Origin: Chiridota heheva
Taxonomy: Eukaryota; Echinodermata; Holothuroidea; Apodida; Chiridotidae
Assembly: GCA_020152595.1 (NCBI GenBank)
Contig: JAIGNY010004302.1
Location: forward strand, 339,501 to 403,500
Length of the DNA: 64,000 bases
Direction of reading: 5' to 3'
Numbering within the stretch: position 1 is the first letter of the stretch; the number at the start of each line of letters is the position of its first letter. Positions 32,403 through 44,554 of this stretch are shown here, in pieces. Below the pieces are notes generated by a model. That model was not told where the DNA came from. It did no database searches and saw only the letters and a program-made list of their open reading frames with translations. The translations under genes were made by a program, and so were the position numbers.

Positions 32403-35400
32403 GAGAGGGCCTCCAGGGCTCGCGGAGAGGGCCTCCAGGGCTCGCGGAGAGGGCCTCCAGGGCTCGCGGAGAGGGCCTCCAGGGCTCGCGGAGAGGGCCT
32501 CCAGGGCTCGCGGAGAGGGCCTCCAGGGCTCGCGGAGAGGGCCTCCAGGGCTCAGGGGGGGAGGGCCTCCAGGGCTCGCGGGAGGGCCTCCAGGGCTCGC
32601 GGGAGGGCCTCAGGGCTCGCGGGAGGGCCTCCAGGGCTCGGGGAGGGGGCCTCCAGGGCTCGCGGGAGGGCCTCCAGGGCTCGCGGGAGGGCCTCCAGGG
32701 CTCGCGGGAGGGCCTCCAGGGCTCGCGGGGAGGGCCTCCAGGGCTCGTGGGAGGGCTCCAGGGCTCGCGGGAGGGCCTCCAGGGCTCGCGGGGAGGGCCT
32801 CCAGGGCTGTGAGGAGGGCCTCCAGGGCGGGGAGGGCCTCCAGGGCTCGCGGGAGGGCCTCCAGGGCTCGGGAGGGGCCTCCAGGGCTCGCGGGAGGGCC
32901 TCCAGGGCTCGCGGGAGGGCCTCCAGGGCTCGCGGGGAGGGCCTCCAGGGCCAGGGCCTCCAGGGCTCGCGGGAGGGCCTCCAGGGGCTCGCGGGGAGGG
33001 CCTCCAGGGCTCGCGGGAGGGCCTCAGGGCTCGCGGGAGGGCCTCAGGGCTCGCTCCGGGAGGGCCTCAGGGCTCGCGGGAGGGCCTCCAGGGCTGTGAG
33101 GAGGGCCTCCAGGGCTCGCGGGAGGGCCTCCAGGGCTGCGGGAGGGCCTCCAGGGGCGGGGAGGGCCTCCAGGGCTGTGGCGGGAGGGCCTCCAGGGCTC
33201 GCGGGAGGGCCTCCAGGGCTCGCGGGAGGGCCTCCAGGGCTCGCGGGGAGGGCCTCCAGGGCTCGCGGGGAGGGCCTCCAGGGCTCGCGGGGGAGGGCCT
33301 CCAGGGCTCGCGGGGAGGGCCTCCAGGGCTCGCGGGAGGGCCTCCAGGGCCTCCAGGGCTCAGGGCGGGAGGGCCTCCAGGGCTGCGGGGAGGGCCTCCA
33401 GGGCTCGCGGGAGGCCTCCAGGGGCTCGCGCGGGAGGGCCTCGCAGGGCCTCCAGGGCTCGGGGAGGGCCCCCAGGGCTCGCGGGGAGGGCCTCCAGGGC
33501 TCGCGGGAGGGCCTCCAGGGCTCGCGGGAGGGCCTCAGGGCTCGCGGGAGGGCCTCCAGGGCTCGCGGGAGGGCCTCCAGGGCTCGCGGGGAGGGCCTCA
33601 GGGCTCGCGGGGAGGGCCTCCCAGGGCCTCGCGGGAGGGCCTCCAGGGCTCGCGGGAGGGCCTCCAGGGCTCGCGGGAGGGCCTCCAGGGCTCGCGGGAG
33701 GGCCTCCAGGGCTCGCGGGAGGGCCTCCAGGGCTCGCGGGAGGGCCTCCAGGGCTCGCGGGAGGGCCTCCAGGGCTCGCGGGAGGGCCTCCAGGGCTCGC
33801 GGGAGGGCCTCCAGGGCTCGCGGGAGGGCCTCCAGGGCTCGCGGGGAGGGCCTCCAGGGCTCGCGGGAGGGCCTCCAGGGCTCGCGGGGGGAGGGCCTCC
33901 AGGGCTCAGGGCGGGGAGGGCCTCCAGGGCTCGCGGGAGGGCCTCCAGGCTCGCGGGGAGGGCCTCCAGGGCTGGGGGAGGGCCTCCAGGGCTCGCGGGG
34001 AGGGCCTCCAGGGGCTCGAGGGGAGGGCCTCCAGGGCTCGCGGGAGGGCCTCCAGGGCTCGCGGGAGGGCCTCCAGGGCTCGCGGGAGGGCCTCCAGGGC
34101 TCGCGGGAGGGCCTCCAGGGCTCGCGGGAGGGCCTCCAGGGCTCGCGGGAGGGGGGAGGGCCTCCAGGGCTCGCGGGAGGGCCTCCAGGGCTCGGGAGGC
34201 AGGGGGGAGGGCCTCCAGGGCTCGCGGGAGGGCCCCAGGGCTCAGGGCTCAGGGGAGGGCCTCCAGGGCTCGGGAGGGCCTCCAGGGCTCGCGGGAGGGC
34301 CTCCAGGGCTCGGCGGGAGGGCCTCCAGGAGGGCCCCAGGGCTCGCGGGAGGGCCCCAGGGCTCGCGGGAGGGCCTCCAGGGCTCGCGGGAGGGCCTCCA
34401 GGAGGGGCCTCCAGGGCTCGCGGGGAGGGCCTCCAGGGCTCGCGGGAGGCCTCCAGGGCTCGCGGGGGAGGGCCTCCAGGGCTCGCGGGAGGGCCTCCAG
34501 GGCTCGCGGGGAGGGCCTCCAGGGCTCGCGGGGAGGGCCTCCAGGGCTCGCGGGAGGGCCTCCAGGGCTCGCGCGGGAGGGCCTCCAGGGCTCGCGGGAG
34601 GGCCTCCAGGGCTCGCGGGAGGGCCTCCAGGGCTCAGGCTGGGAGGGCCTCCAGGGCTCGCGGGGAGGGCCTCCAGGGCTCAGGGCTCGGGAGGGCCTCC
34701 AGGGCTCGCGGGAGGGCCTCCAGGGCTCGCGGGGAGGGCCTCCAGGGCTCGCGGGGAGGGCCTCCAGGGCTCGCGGGAGGGCCTCCAGGGCTGTGGGGAG
34801 GGCCTCCAGGGCTCGCGGGAGGGCCTCCAGGGCTCGCGGGGAGGGCCTCCAGGGCTCGCGAGGAGGGCCTCCAGGGCTCGGCGAGGGGAGGGCCTCCAGG
34901 GCTCGCGGGAGGGCCTCCCAGGGCTCGCGGGAGGGCCTCCAGGGCTCGCGGGAGGGCCTCCAGGGCTCGCGAGGGAGGGCCTCCAGGGCTCGCGGGGAGG
35001 GCCTCCAGGGCTCGCGGGAGGGCCTCCAGGGCTCGCGGGAGGGCCTCCAGGGCTCGCGGGAGGGCCTCCAGGGCTCGGGGAGGGCCTCCAGGGCTCGCGG
35101 GGAGGGCCTCCAGGGCTCGCGGGAGGGCCTCCAGGGCTCGCGGGAGGGCCTCCAGGGCTCGCGGGGAGGGCCTCCAGGGCTCGCGGGAGGGCCTCCAGGG
35201 CTCGCGCGGGGAGGGCCTCCAGGGCTCGCGGGGAGGGCCTCCAGGGCTCGCGGGGAGGGCCTCCAGGGCTCGCGGGGAGGGCCTCCAGGGCTCGCGGGGA
35301 GGGCCTCCAGGGCTGCGGGAGGGCCTCCAGGGCTCGCGGGGAGGGCCTCCAGGGCTCGCGGGGAGGGCCTCCAGGGCTCGCGGGGAGGGCCTCCAGGGCT

Positions 35401-38390
35401 CGCGGGGAGGGGCCTCCAGGGCTCGGGAGGAGGGCCTCCAGGGCTCGCGGGAGGGCCTCCAGGGCTCGCGGGAGGGCCTCCAGGGCTCGTGGGAGGGCCT
35501 CCAGGGCTCGCGGGGAGGGCCTCCAGGGCTCGCGGGAGGCCTCCAGGGCTCGCGGGAGGGCCTCCAGGGCTCGCGGGAGGGCCTCCAGGGCTCGCGGGGA
35601 GGGCCTCCAGGGCTCGTGGGGAGGGCCTCCAGGGCTCGCGGGAGGGCCTCCAGGGCTCGGAGGGGGCCTCCAGGGCTCGCGGGGGAGGGCCTCCAGGGCT
35701 CGGGGAGGGCCTCCAGGGCTCGCGGGGAGGGCCTCCAGGGCTCGAGGAGGGCCTCCAGGGCTCGCGGGAGGGCCTCCAGGGCTCGAGGGGAGGGCCTCCA
35801 GGGCTCGCGGGGGGCCTCCAGGGCTCGCGAGGAGGGCCTCCAGGGCTCGCGGGGAGGGCCTCCAGGGCTCATGAGGAGGGCCTCCAGGGCTCGCGGGGAG
35901 GGCCTCCAGGGCTGGGAGGGGAGGGCCTCCAGGGCTCGGGCCTCGCGGGAGGGCCTCCAGGGCTCGGGGGAGGGCCTCCAGGGCTCGCGGGAGGGCCTCC
36001 AGGGCTCGCGGGAGGGCCTCAGGGCTCGCGGGGAGGGCCTCCAGGGCTCGCGGGGGGGCCTCCAGGGCTCGCGGGAGGGCCTCCAGGGCTCGCGAGGAGG
36101 GCCTCCAGGGCTCGCGGGAGGGCCTCCAGGGCTCGTGGGAGGGCCTCCAGGGCTCGCGGGGAGGGCCTCCAGGGCTCGCGGGGAGGGCCTCCAGGGCTCG
36201 CGGGGAGGGCCTCCAGGGCTCGCGGGGAGGGCCTCCAGGGCTCGCGGGGAGGGCCTCCAGGGCTCGCGGGGAGGGCCTCCAGGGCTCGCGGGGAGGGCCT
36301 CCAGGGCTCGCGGGAGGGCCTCCAGGGCTCGCGGGAGGGCCTCCAGGGCTCGTGAGGGGAGGGCCTCCAGGGCCCAGGGCCTCCAGGGCTCGCGGGGAGG
36401 GCCTCCAGGGCTCGCGGGAGGGCCTCCAGGGCTCGCGGGGAGGGCCTCCAGGGCTGCGGGGAGGGCCTCCAGGGCTCGCGGGAGGGCCTCCAGGGCTCGC
36501 GGGAGGGCCTCCAGGGCTCGCGGGGAGGGCCCCAGGGCTCGCGGGAGGGCCTCCAGGGCTCGCGGGGAGGGCCTCCAGGGCTCCAGGAGGGCCTCCAGGG
36601 CTCGCGGGGAGGGCCTCCAGGGCTCGCGGGAGGGCCTCCAGGGCTCGCGGGGGGCCTCCAGGGCTCGCGGGGAGGGCCTCCAGGGCTCGCGGGAGGGCCT
36701 CCAGGGCTCGCGGGAGGGCCTCCAGGGCTCGCGGGAGGGCCTCCAGGGCTCGCGGGAGGGCCTCAGGGCTCGAGGGGAGGGCCTCCAGGGCTGCGGGAGG
36801 GCCCCAGGGCTCGCGGGAGGGCCTCCAGGGCTCGCGGGGAGGGCCTCCAGGGCTCGCGGGAGGGCCTCCAGGGCTCGAGGGGAGGGCCTCCAGGGCTCGC
36901 GGGAGGGCCCCCAGGGCTCGGGCGGGGAGGGCCTCCAGGGCTCGCGGGGAGGGCCTCCAGGGCTCGCGGGAGGGCCTCCAGGGCTCGCGGGGAGGGCCTC
37001 CAGGGCTCGAGGGAGGGCCTCCAGGGCTCGCGGGGAGGGCCTCCAGGGCTGCGAGGAGGGCCTCCAGGGCTCGCGGGAGGGCCTCCAGGGCTGCGGGAGG
37101 GCCTCAGGGCTCGTGGGGAGGGCCTCCAGGGCTGTGAGGAGGGCCTCCAGGGCTCGCGGGGAGGGCCTCCAGGGCTCGCGGGAGGGCCTCCAGGGCTCGC
37201 GGGGAGGGCCTCCAGGGCTCGCGGGGGGAGGGCCTCCAGGGCTCGCGGGGAGGGCCTCCAGGGCTCGCGAGGAGGGCCTCCAGGGAGGGCCTCCAGGGCT
37301 CGTGGGAGGGCCTCCAGGGCTCGCGGGAGGGCCTCCAGGGCTCGCGGGGAGGGCCTCAGGGCCAGGGCTCGCGGGGAGGGCCTCCAGGGCTCGCGGGAGG
37401 GCCTCCAGGGCTCGCGCGGGAGGGCCTCCAGGGCTCGCGGGGAGGGCCTCCAGGGCTCGGGGGGAGGGCCTCCAGGGCTCGCGGGGAGGGCCTCCAGGGC
37501 TCGCGGGAGGGCCTCCAGGGCTCGCGGGAGGGCCTCCAGGGCTCGCGGAGGGGAGGGCCTCCAGGGCTCGCGGGAGGGCCTCCAGGGCTCGCGCGGGAGG
37601 GCCTCCAGGGCTCGCGGGGAGGGCCTCAGGGCCGGGGAGGGCCTCCAGGGCTCGGGGAGGGCCTCCAGGGCTCGCGGGGAGGGCCTCCAGGGCTCGCGGG
37701 AGGGCCTCCAGGGCTGTGAGGAGGGCCTCCAGGGCTCGCGGGGAGGGCCTCCAGGGCCAGGGCCTCCAGGGCTCGCGGGGAGGGCCTCCAGGGCTCGTGG
37801 GAGGGCCTCCAGGGCTCGCGAGGAGGAGGGCCTCCAGGGCTCGCGGGAGGGCCTCCAGGGCTCGCGGGAGGGCCTCCAGGGCTCGCGGGGAGGGCCTCCA
37901 GGGCTCGCGGGAGGGCCTCCAGGGCTCGCGGGGAGGGCCTCCAGGGCTCGTGGGAGGGCCTCCAGGGCTCGCGGGGAGGGAGGGCCGCGGGGAGGGCCCA
38001 GGGCCGCGGGAGGGCCTCCAGGGCTGCGGGAGGGCCTCCAGGGCTCGCTCAGGGGGAGGGCCTCCAGGGCTCGCGGGGAGGGCCTCCAGGGCTGCGGGGA
38101 GGGCCTCCAGGGCTCCGGGGGCCTCAGGGCGAGGAGGGCCTCCAGGGCTCGCGAGGGGAGGGCCTCCAGGGCTCGCGGGAGGGCCTCCAGGGCTCGCGGG
38201 GAGGGCCTCCAGGGCTCGCGGGGAGGGCCTCCAGGGCTCGTGAGGGGGAGGGCCTCCAGGGCTGTGGGAGGGCCTCCAGGGCTCGCGGGGAGGGCCTCCA
38301 GGGCTCGCGGGGAGGGCCTCCAGGGCTCGCGGGGAGGGCCTCCAGGGCTCGCGGGGAGGGCCTCCAGGGCTCGCAGAAAGCCTTTAGGGC
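32403..38390. repeat. ~6-kb GC-rich minisatellite, 21/22-bp unit, roughly 275 units
   Basis: The unit carries GAGGGCCTCCAGGGCTCG followed by C and three or four G. Length switches between 21 and 22 bp with the G run. The first seven units share a GCGGAGAGGG variant; the last two have decayed to GCAGAAAGCC. Each full unit has two CpGs and the quasi-palindrome GGAGGGCCTCC. No frame meets a stop for long, giving a 1948-codon ORF and shorter ones (GPPGLAG, ASRARGR, GLQGSRE). I treat these as non-coding: no attached unique domain, and frames change freely. Confidence 0.95.
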
Positions 38391-39755
38391 TCGCAGAAAG
38401 CCTCCAGGATTTATAGAGCCGGGGCTTATTCCCAGTTCCCATGGTGCTTAGCAAATCAGAGCTGTATAAAAAAAAAAAAAAAAAAATGTTGGTTATCTGA
38501 AATGTGTAATGCACACGTTTCACGTGTAAGCGACATGTGTTCCAGGGGCCTGCTTAAGGTCCTTGGTGGGTTCCAGGGGGGAAACCCTGGTGGGGGACCA
38601 GGGGGCAAAGTCTGCATTTTTTGTGCTTTTGGTCGTATTGAAATTGCTTAAAATTCATGTCAAATACACACTCAAACCAGTTCATGGAAATACATTTTAG
38701 AAAAAAAATTGTGTTGGTACAAATTGGGCCCTATTTTTTTTTTTTTTTTTTTGGGGGGGGGGGACCCCTGCTTGAGATGACCAGACCAAATAAGATTCTT
38801 CCTGATCAGTGGGGAAAATAAAATTCAGTTGTATGAAACAAGACTAAATCAGGGGCATGAGACTCAATCGGGGGAATGAGACTCAATTGGGGGAATGAGA
38901 CTCAATCGGGGAAATGAGAGTCAGAATTGATCAACTTTCAAGAGAACCTTTTTCAGCCACGGAATTTATTTTAAAAATTCTGATATCTTCTTTTGGGACT
39001 TTTTCTAAATTTGAAAATTATAGGCATTAAAGACTGGAAGAAGAAAACAATTTCACTACACATATGAAAACCTGCGTACGTCAGTCATCTACGTCAATCA
39101 ATTCGAAGGTAGGCCTACAACAAAATCAAAAAGAGAGGAAAATTTGCTTTGACATGAATGGAGCAGTTTAAAGCAAAAGAAGACCACGGTTTTGCAAACT
39201 TGCAAAATGATCGATGACACGGTCAATGTTGATTTTCTCGCCAGCATGGGTGTACATCAAGGCTAGACTGGTTACACGTCTTTCACTTGTCCTGTTCCTG
39301 AGATATATTTCAGCAGTCGCAAAAATATCTTTCAAGTGTTGCAGTTGATATTGGCAGAACAGCGGCAGTGTTTAATAATGCAGGGGAAAATATCCAGGTC
39401 ACATTCTTTTACTGTAGACACATGCTTAGTGGGGGATTTGTCTGAGAAATCCCTTTGCCATCTGAATACCCACTGCTTGTATTGTACATAAAGCAGACAA
39501 ACTCAGAAGCATAACCGTTACAATAAATAAAAAAGACACCCCCAAAAAGTAACATTCAGCAAGGCCACGGCTTTCCCTGGGTATGTGCCTGGTTCAAGAA
39601 GACATGTAAAAGACTGTGGGGAAAATACCGTGGTTTACAAATTTATACACATTCCATATAGGTTGAAAAGAGTATTAAAATCTAAACACGCATGTTTTTA
39701 ATTTTTAAAAAGAACTTTTGCATTATATATTCAAAAATATTCTGATGGATCCCCC
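38391..39755. other. Flank of the GC-rich array with homopolymers and a short tandem repeat
   Basis: A poly(A) run lies at about 38468-38486, a T run followed by a G run at about 38733-38762. About 38845-38925 has four ~19-20-bp units of AATGAGACTCAATCGGGG. The rest shows no gene. Confidence 0.6.
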
Positions 39756-39764
39756 GGTTCTTTA

Positions 39765-41525
39765 ACTGAACGGTAAATACCGTCATGGTTTACATGCCCA
39801 TGCAACTTGATACCCATATCATATGACCCACCCAATTATAAAAATGGCTTCCCACACTAAGTCCTACATGGCATCATATGTCCCACATGGCATCCCATGT
39901 CCCACATGGCATCCCACCCCATGTCCCACATGGCATCCCACCCCATGTCCCACATGACATTCCATCCCTTGTCCCACATGGCATTCCACCAATTATCTCA
40001 CATGGCATTCCACTACATAGCCCACATGGCATTCCACCAATTATCTCACATGGCATTCCACTATATAGCCCACATGGCATTCCACCAAATGTCCCACATG
40101 GCATTCCACCAAATGTCCCACATGGCATTCCACCATGTTCCACAAGACATCTCACCTTATGGCCCAAATGGCACCCCACCCTGTGTCCCACATTGAATCC
40201 CATCCTATGTCCCACATTATATCCAACCATATATCTAACATGGCATCCCTCCGTGTCCCATAGGCATCCCTCCGTGTCCCACATGGCATCCCTCCCTATT
40301 ACCTCCCACCTGCTGTCCCGCATCAGTGGCTTGACATCCCACATGGTATCACACTACATGTCCCCATCGCCTCCTACCCTATGGCCATCTACCCATGTCA
40401 CACATGGCATCCCAACCTATGTCACACTGTTATTCGTGACATCCCATCCCATGTCCCACATGGCATTCCACCCTGTCTCACATGGCATTCCACCCTGTCT
40501 CACATGGCATTCATATATCCCACACAGCATCCCACCCTGTCCCACATGACATCCCACCCTGTCCCACATGACATCCCACCCTGTCCCACATGACATCCCA
40601 CCCTGTCCCACATGACATCCCACCCTGTCCCACATGACATCCTACCCTGTCCCACATGACATCCCACCCTATGTCCCACATGGCATCCCATCCTGTCCCA
40701 CATGACATCCTACCCTGTCCCACATGACATCCCACCCTATGTCCCACATGGCATCCCATCCTGTCCCACATTATATCCAACCATGTCTTGCATTGCATCC
40801 CACCCCATGTCCCACATGACATCCCACCCTGTCCCACATGACATCCCACCCTGTCCCACATGACATCCCACCCTGTCCCACATGACATCCCACCCTGTCC
40901 CACATGACATCCCACCCTGTCCCACATGACATCCCACCCTGTCCCACATGACATCCCACCCTGTCCCACATGACATCCCACCCTGTCCCACATGACATCC
41001 TACCCTGTCCCACATGACATCCCACCCTATGTCCCACATGGCATCCCATCCTGTCCCACATTATATCCAACCATGTCTTGCATTGCATCCCACCCCATGT
41101 CCCACATGACATCCCATAGACTCCATAAGCAGTCTCGTCCTAGCTATCAATCCGTTATTGAGCATACTAAGTATGAAAGTCTTCAGTTCATATAATAACA
41201 TGTACAAATGAACTGTTGAAAAAGAAATTAAACACAGAGTCAAATAATCGTGCCTGATATAGTCCTTAGTGCATACCACATGGCATTTATTGTACCATGT
41301 CTCGCATGGCCCCCATTCATGTCTCACATGGCATCCCTCCCTATGTCCATATGCAGTCACATCCTGTCACACTCCCTGACTGAGCATACTCTATTACAGT
41401 CCATGATTCAGCATACTAAGTATAAAAGTCTTGTCAGTTCATATACTGTGACAACTTTATACAAATGAACACAATAATAAAGGCGGAGTTTAATAATCAT
41501 GCCTGATACAGCTGTTAGTGCACAA
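39765..41525 (-). mobile_element. Modular head-array element, copy 2, most complete
   Basis: On the minus strand the order is: head A (about 41525-41410), a short array of about two units (about 41345-41290), head B (about 41265-41130), a long array (about 41110-39850), then a tail (39850-39765) holding CATGACGGTATTTACCGTT. Head A and head B correspond to 3110-3200 and 4550-4640. The tail matches 61745-61825. The tail hairpin ACGGTA-TT-TACCGT, central arrays and lack of coding sequence fit a non-autonomous Helitron-like element, but that class is inference. Confidence 0.7.
39850..41115. repeat. 22/24-bp array of element copy 2
   Basis: Two blocks. 39860-40420 has diverged ~24-bp units (CCCACATGGCATTCCACC). 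40430-41115 has near-identical 22-bp units (ACATCCCACCCTGTCCCAC), including a larger duplicated block: 40660-40800 and 41010-41110 share the same run of variant units (TTATATCCAACCATGTC). Minus-strand ORFs here (GQGGMSCGTGWDVMWDRVGC) are repeat translations. Confidence 0.9.
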
Positions 41526-41529
41526 ATAT

Positions 41530-44352
41530 TTTAAAGAACTTTACGGGTCTTAAACCTCCAGTATTATGAGAGACATGAGGATCTCTGAAGAATATTGGAA
41601 GATCATACTTTACAATTTCTTCTAAGGAAATATCAAATGATTTGTAGACTTTAAAGAAACTTGTCTTCAACCTGTCTTAAGTGTCTATGAAAACTAACAA
41701 AATTCCAGCCTTCCATGAGAATATCTGAAGAAACTTTTAACTTGTTCTGAGGAAATCTGAAGAAACTTTTACATTTTCTGAGGAATTCTCAAAAACTTTT
41801 ACATTTTGACAAAAATTCTCAGGAAAAACTGTGAATGGCCTGGACAGACGGATGAAGTTGCCATTACATAGGTTCGCAATTTGCTTCGCATGCTCACCAA
41901 AAACAAATTCATAACCTGATATAAACTATACCTCTCCTCTTCTTCCTCCTGCGCACCACACTATCTACTCAATATCTTTTCACCTCTGACATAATGAAAT
42001 CTCTCTGGCACAATTTGACCATCACTGCCAATAAACCTAAATAAATCCTTTCAACATAAATTGTGGTTCCAGAACTAAACATAGCAAAAAAAACAAAGTG
42101 TCCGTATCTCTGAGTGGTGAAATTTGGTATTTACTGGGTGATGTGAAAAAGTGTACGGCACAACATTTTAAATAATCCAAATGGTACAAATAAGGAGAAA
42201 TTTACATATCTAACCTTTTCTTGTTTACAATTGCAAAGGTCACGAATAATTAATAAGTCCCTTACAATCATGGTACAATAAAAGTCTTGACAGATTTTCA
42301 TCATTCATGTAAAAGTACACCACCTCTTTCAGAAAATTGATAAACCATTAAGGCTGTTAAGCACTCAGACCTTTATGGCTGTCAGAAAATCAGGAGACCC
42401 AATGCACCATTTTTTAATATTGCACTTAAAATCAATTATTTGTTTTCACATTTTTGTCAGCAGTTTGTAAAAGACCAGCAAGTACAAACTTATTCCATTT
42501 TGCTTTCTTAAATATAAATATTCATTTACTTAAAGGACTATGGACATGTAGGAATTTATATATAGGTTAAAAGAGTTTTAAAATCTGAGTGAATCTATAT
42601 TTGAATTCTGGAATAGCACTTTAGATTTTGAGTTCAAGCTTATCAAAGTTTGATCAAATGTACGTCAAATTTGTGATGTATTACTGGGCGACAGCTCAAA
42701 ATCTTGATATCATTCTTTTAGTGTTTTTTTCTTCGTTTTTTCTAGCTAATGAAAAATGATGGGAAAGTATACTCTTGTTATAAATTGATGGAGGTATAGG
42801 AAAATCTTGAAAACTTTTGGTCAGAATTTGCAGCACCCCTTACATAGAAAATAAAAAGAGGAAGGATTTATATCAGAAAATCTCAAATTTGCCCTGTAGT
42901 AAATTGCCAGAATGCCTGAAAATTCAAAATGCTGAAATAAATCAATTTTTAATCGATTGTGATGAAATGTTTGAAGAATTTAGCTAATGTTGCCTCTACA
43001 TGTCCATATACCATTAAAGGAGACGCATCCTAAGAATATTAAACAGAAGCTAAAATAATAGTAATAACTGGTTACAACGTATATAGTTTGTTCTGTTTCT
43101 GAGTTTTGTTTGAATCAAGTCCACAAAGTCATAAAACCCACATGCATTCATTAATATAATGTTTGTCATTATATTATACTGGTTGTGCTGAAAAATAGCT
43201 AAAATCACTCATCACTTTTAACATGTGTCATGCAACTGAATCTAGAAAAAACAGAAAAGTATTTTTGAAAATATCAAAATACATTTTAGGGAAATACAAC
43301 ACTTTTTTCGGTAAAATCCTAGTATAGGCCCAAAATGTGTTTTTTTGTTATACAACTTTATTTTATTATTAAAATAACTGAAAATTTTCTTTTGATGATT
43401 CTAAATGTGGTTAAAATAATTGGGACTGACAATATTCTTGTTGAATCATTGTGTTGAAAATTAAATTGTAGTCCAAAAAGAATACAATAATGAAAAATAA
43501 TAATTTAAGAAACGCCTTGAAGTTAATTCATTAAAACTCTAGAAACGCCTTGAAGTTAATTCATTAAAACTCTATATAGCAATTCACGGCTATACTAGGA
43601 TTTTTCTCAAGATTTAACCAAGACTAATTTAATCAAGAACAAAATGGCAGCTTCTTTGTAGTGGTTGCAATTTCAGCTTCTTCAGAAATCAAGTTAAAGA
43701 TTATGGGCTTTCCTTTTCTTTAATTATCCTTGACTAGATGAATAACATCACCTACCCGCATCATCTACAAATTAAAATTGTCTACGGACATATAAGAGCT
43801 GAATAACCAATCAGAAAGAGACTTAAATTATGTCTTTAAAATTAGGAAATTTCACTCTTTTTTCCACGTTATGACGGAATCAAAGTTTGCGGAATATTCA
43901 AATTTATAATGTTTGACTGTGCAGGCAGCTAAAAATCTTTATGAAATGCTTTCAATTTATTTCATTCCTAAATTTACGTCACAAAAGTTGTTGATAAAGT
44001 CTTATTTCAGATAAAGTTTTAAGGCTGAAGGCTTGCAAGATATCAAGGTTGCCCAAACATACATCACAAATCGACATAACAAAACATATTAGCATCTGAA
44101 GTTCTAAAAGCAGTTAAATAAGTAACCTTTCATGATTAATAATATAATTTGGTGTTGTTTCTAAATGTTTATATACCTTTACAAGATTAGTGATATGTTG
44201 TTACACCGCAAGTTCATGTTTTTCAGCTCATAACAAAGAATGAGGAGTATGCAGATGATTAAAAGTTCCCGAGGCAATTCTGGTGTAGCTATGAAACTGA
44301 TGCCTCGCACTGATGCAACTCTTGTGTAGATATGAAACTGATGCAATTCAGA
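41530..44352. other. Intergenic or 3' flank of the unknown minus gene
   Basis: 41935-42045 holds a decayed LINE tail (CTCTGGCACAATTTGACC). About 42450-43030 is the dispersed repeat also seen at 1375-1960 and 58020-58970 (GGTCAGAATTTGCAGCACCC, CCTCTACATGTCCATATACC). 43510-43575 is a direct duplication of ~33 bases (AAACGCCTTGAAGTTAATTC). AATAAA on the minus strand at 43956-43961 could be the poly(A) signal of the gene above. Confidence 0.45.
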
Positions 44353-44554
44353 TCAAACAAAAAAAGTCAAATCAGTTTGTACCATCCTCGATGTCTCGTT
44401 TGTATGTGCTCCTATCGTCACATACCAGTGAGTAAATTCCCGGTTGCAGGTTTTCCGCTCGGCAATCACTATCCAAAAATTCCCTTCTGGTTTTAGATCC
44501 AAATCATTCATCACCCGGCGCGCTGAAACCCTCGAGGGATGTTTACCTCTATGC
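44353..44554 (-). CDS. Unknown gene, terminal exon
   Basis: Acceptor ends CTTTCAG at 44555 on the minus strand. One base completes Thr, then HRGKHPSRVSARRVMNDLDL, KPEGNFWIVIAERKTCNREF and THWYVTIGAHTNE lead to TGA at 44355-44353. The alternative is splicing at GTATGTGA after ...TTTACTCACTG (about 44420). Confidence 0.7.

Noticed and set aside
32332-38523. Collagen-like or Arg-rich giant protein
   Set aside because: GPPGLAG appears only because the unit lacks stops; frames drift with 21/22-bp units, and minus-strand frames are equally open.
39874-41112. MWD/GQGG repeat proteins on the minus strand
   Set aside because: Translations of the 22/24-bp array of a mobile element.
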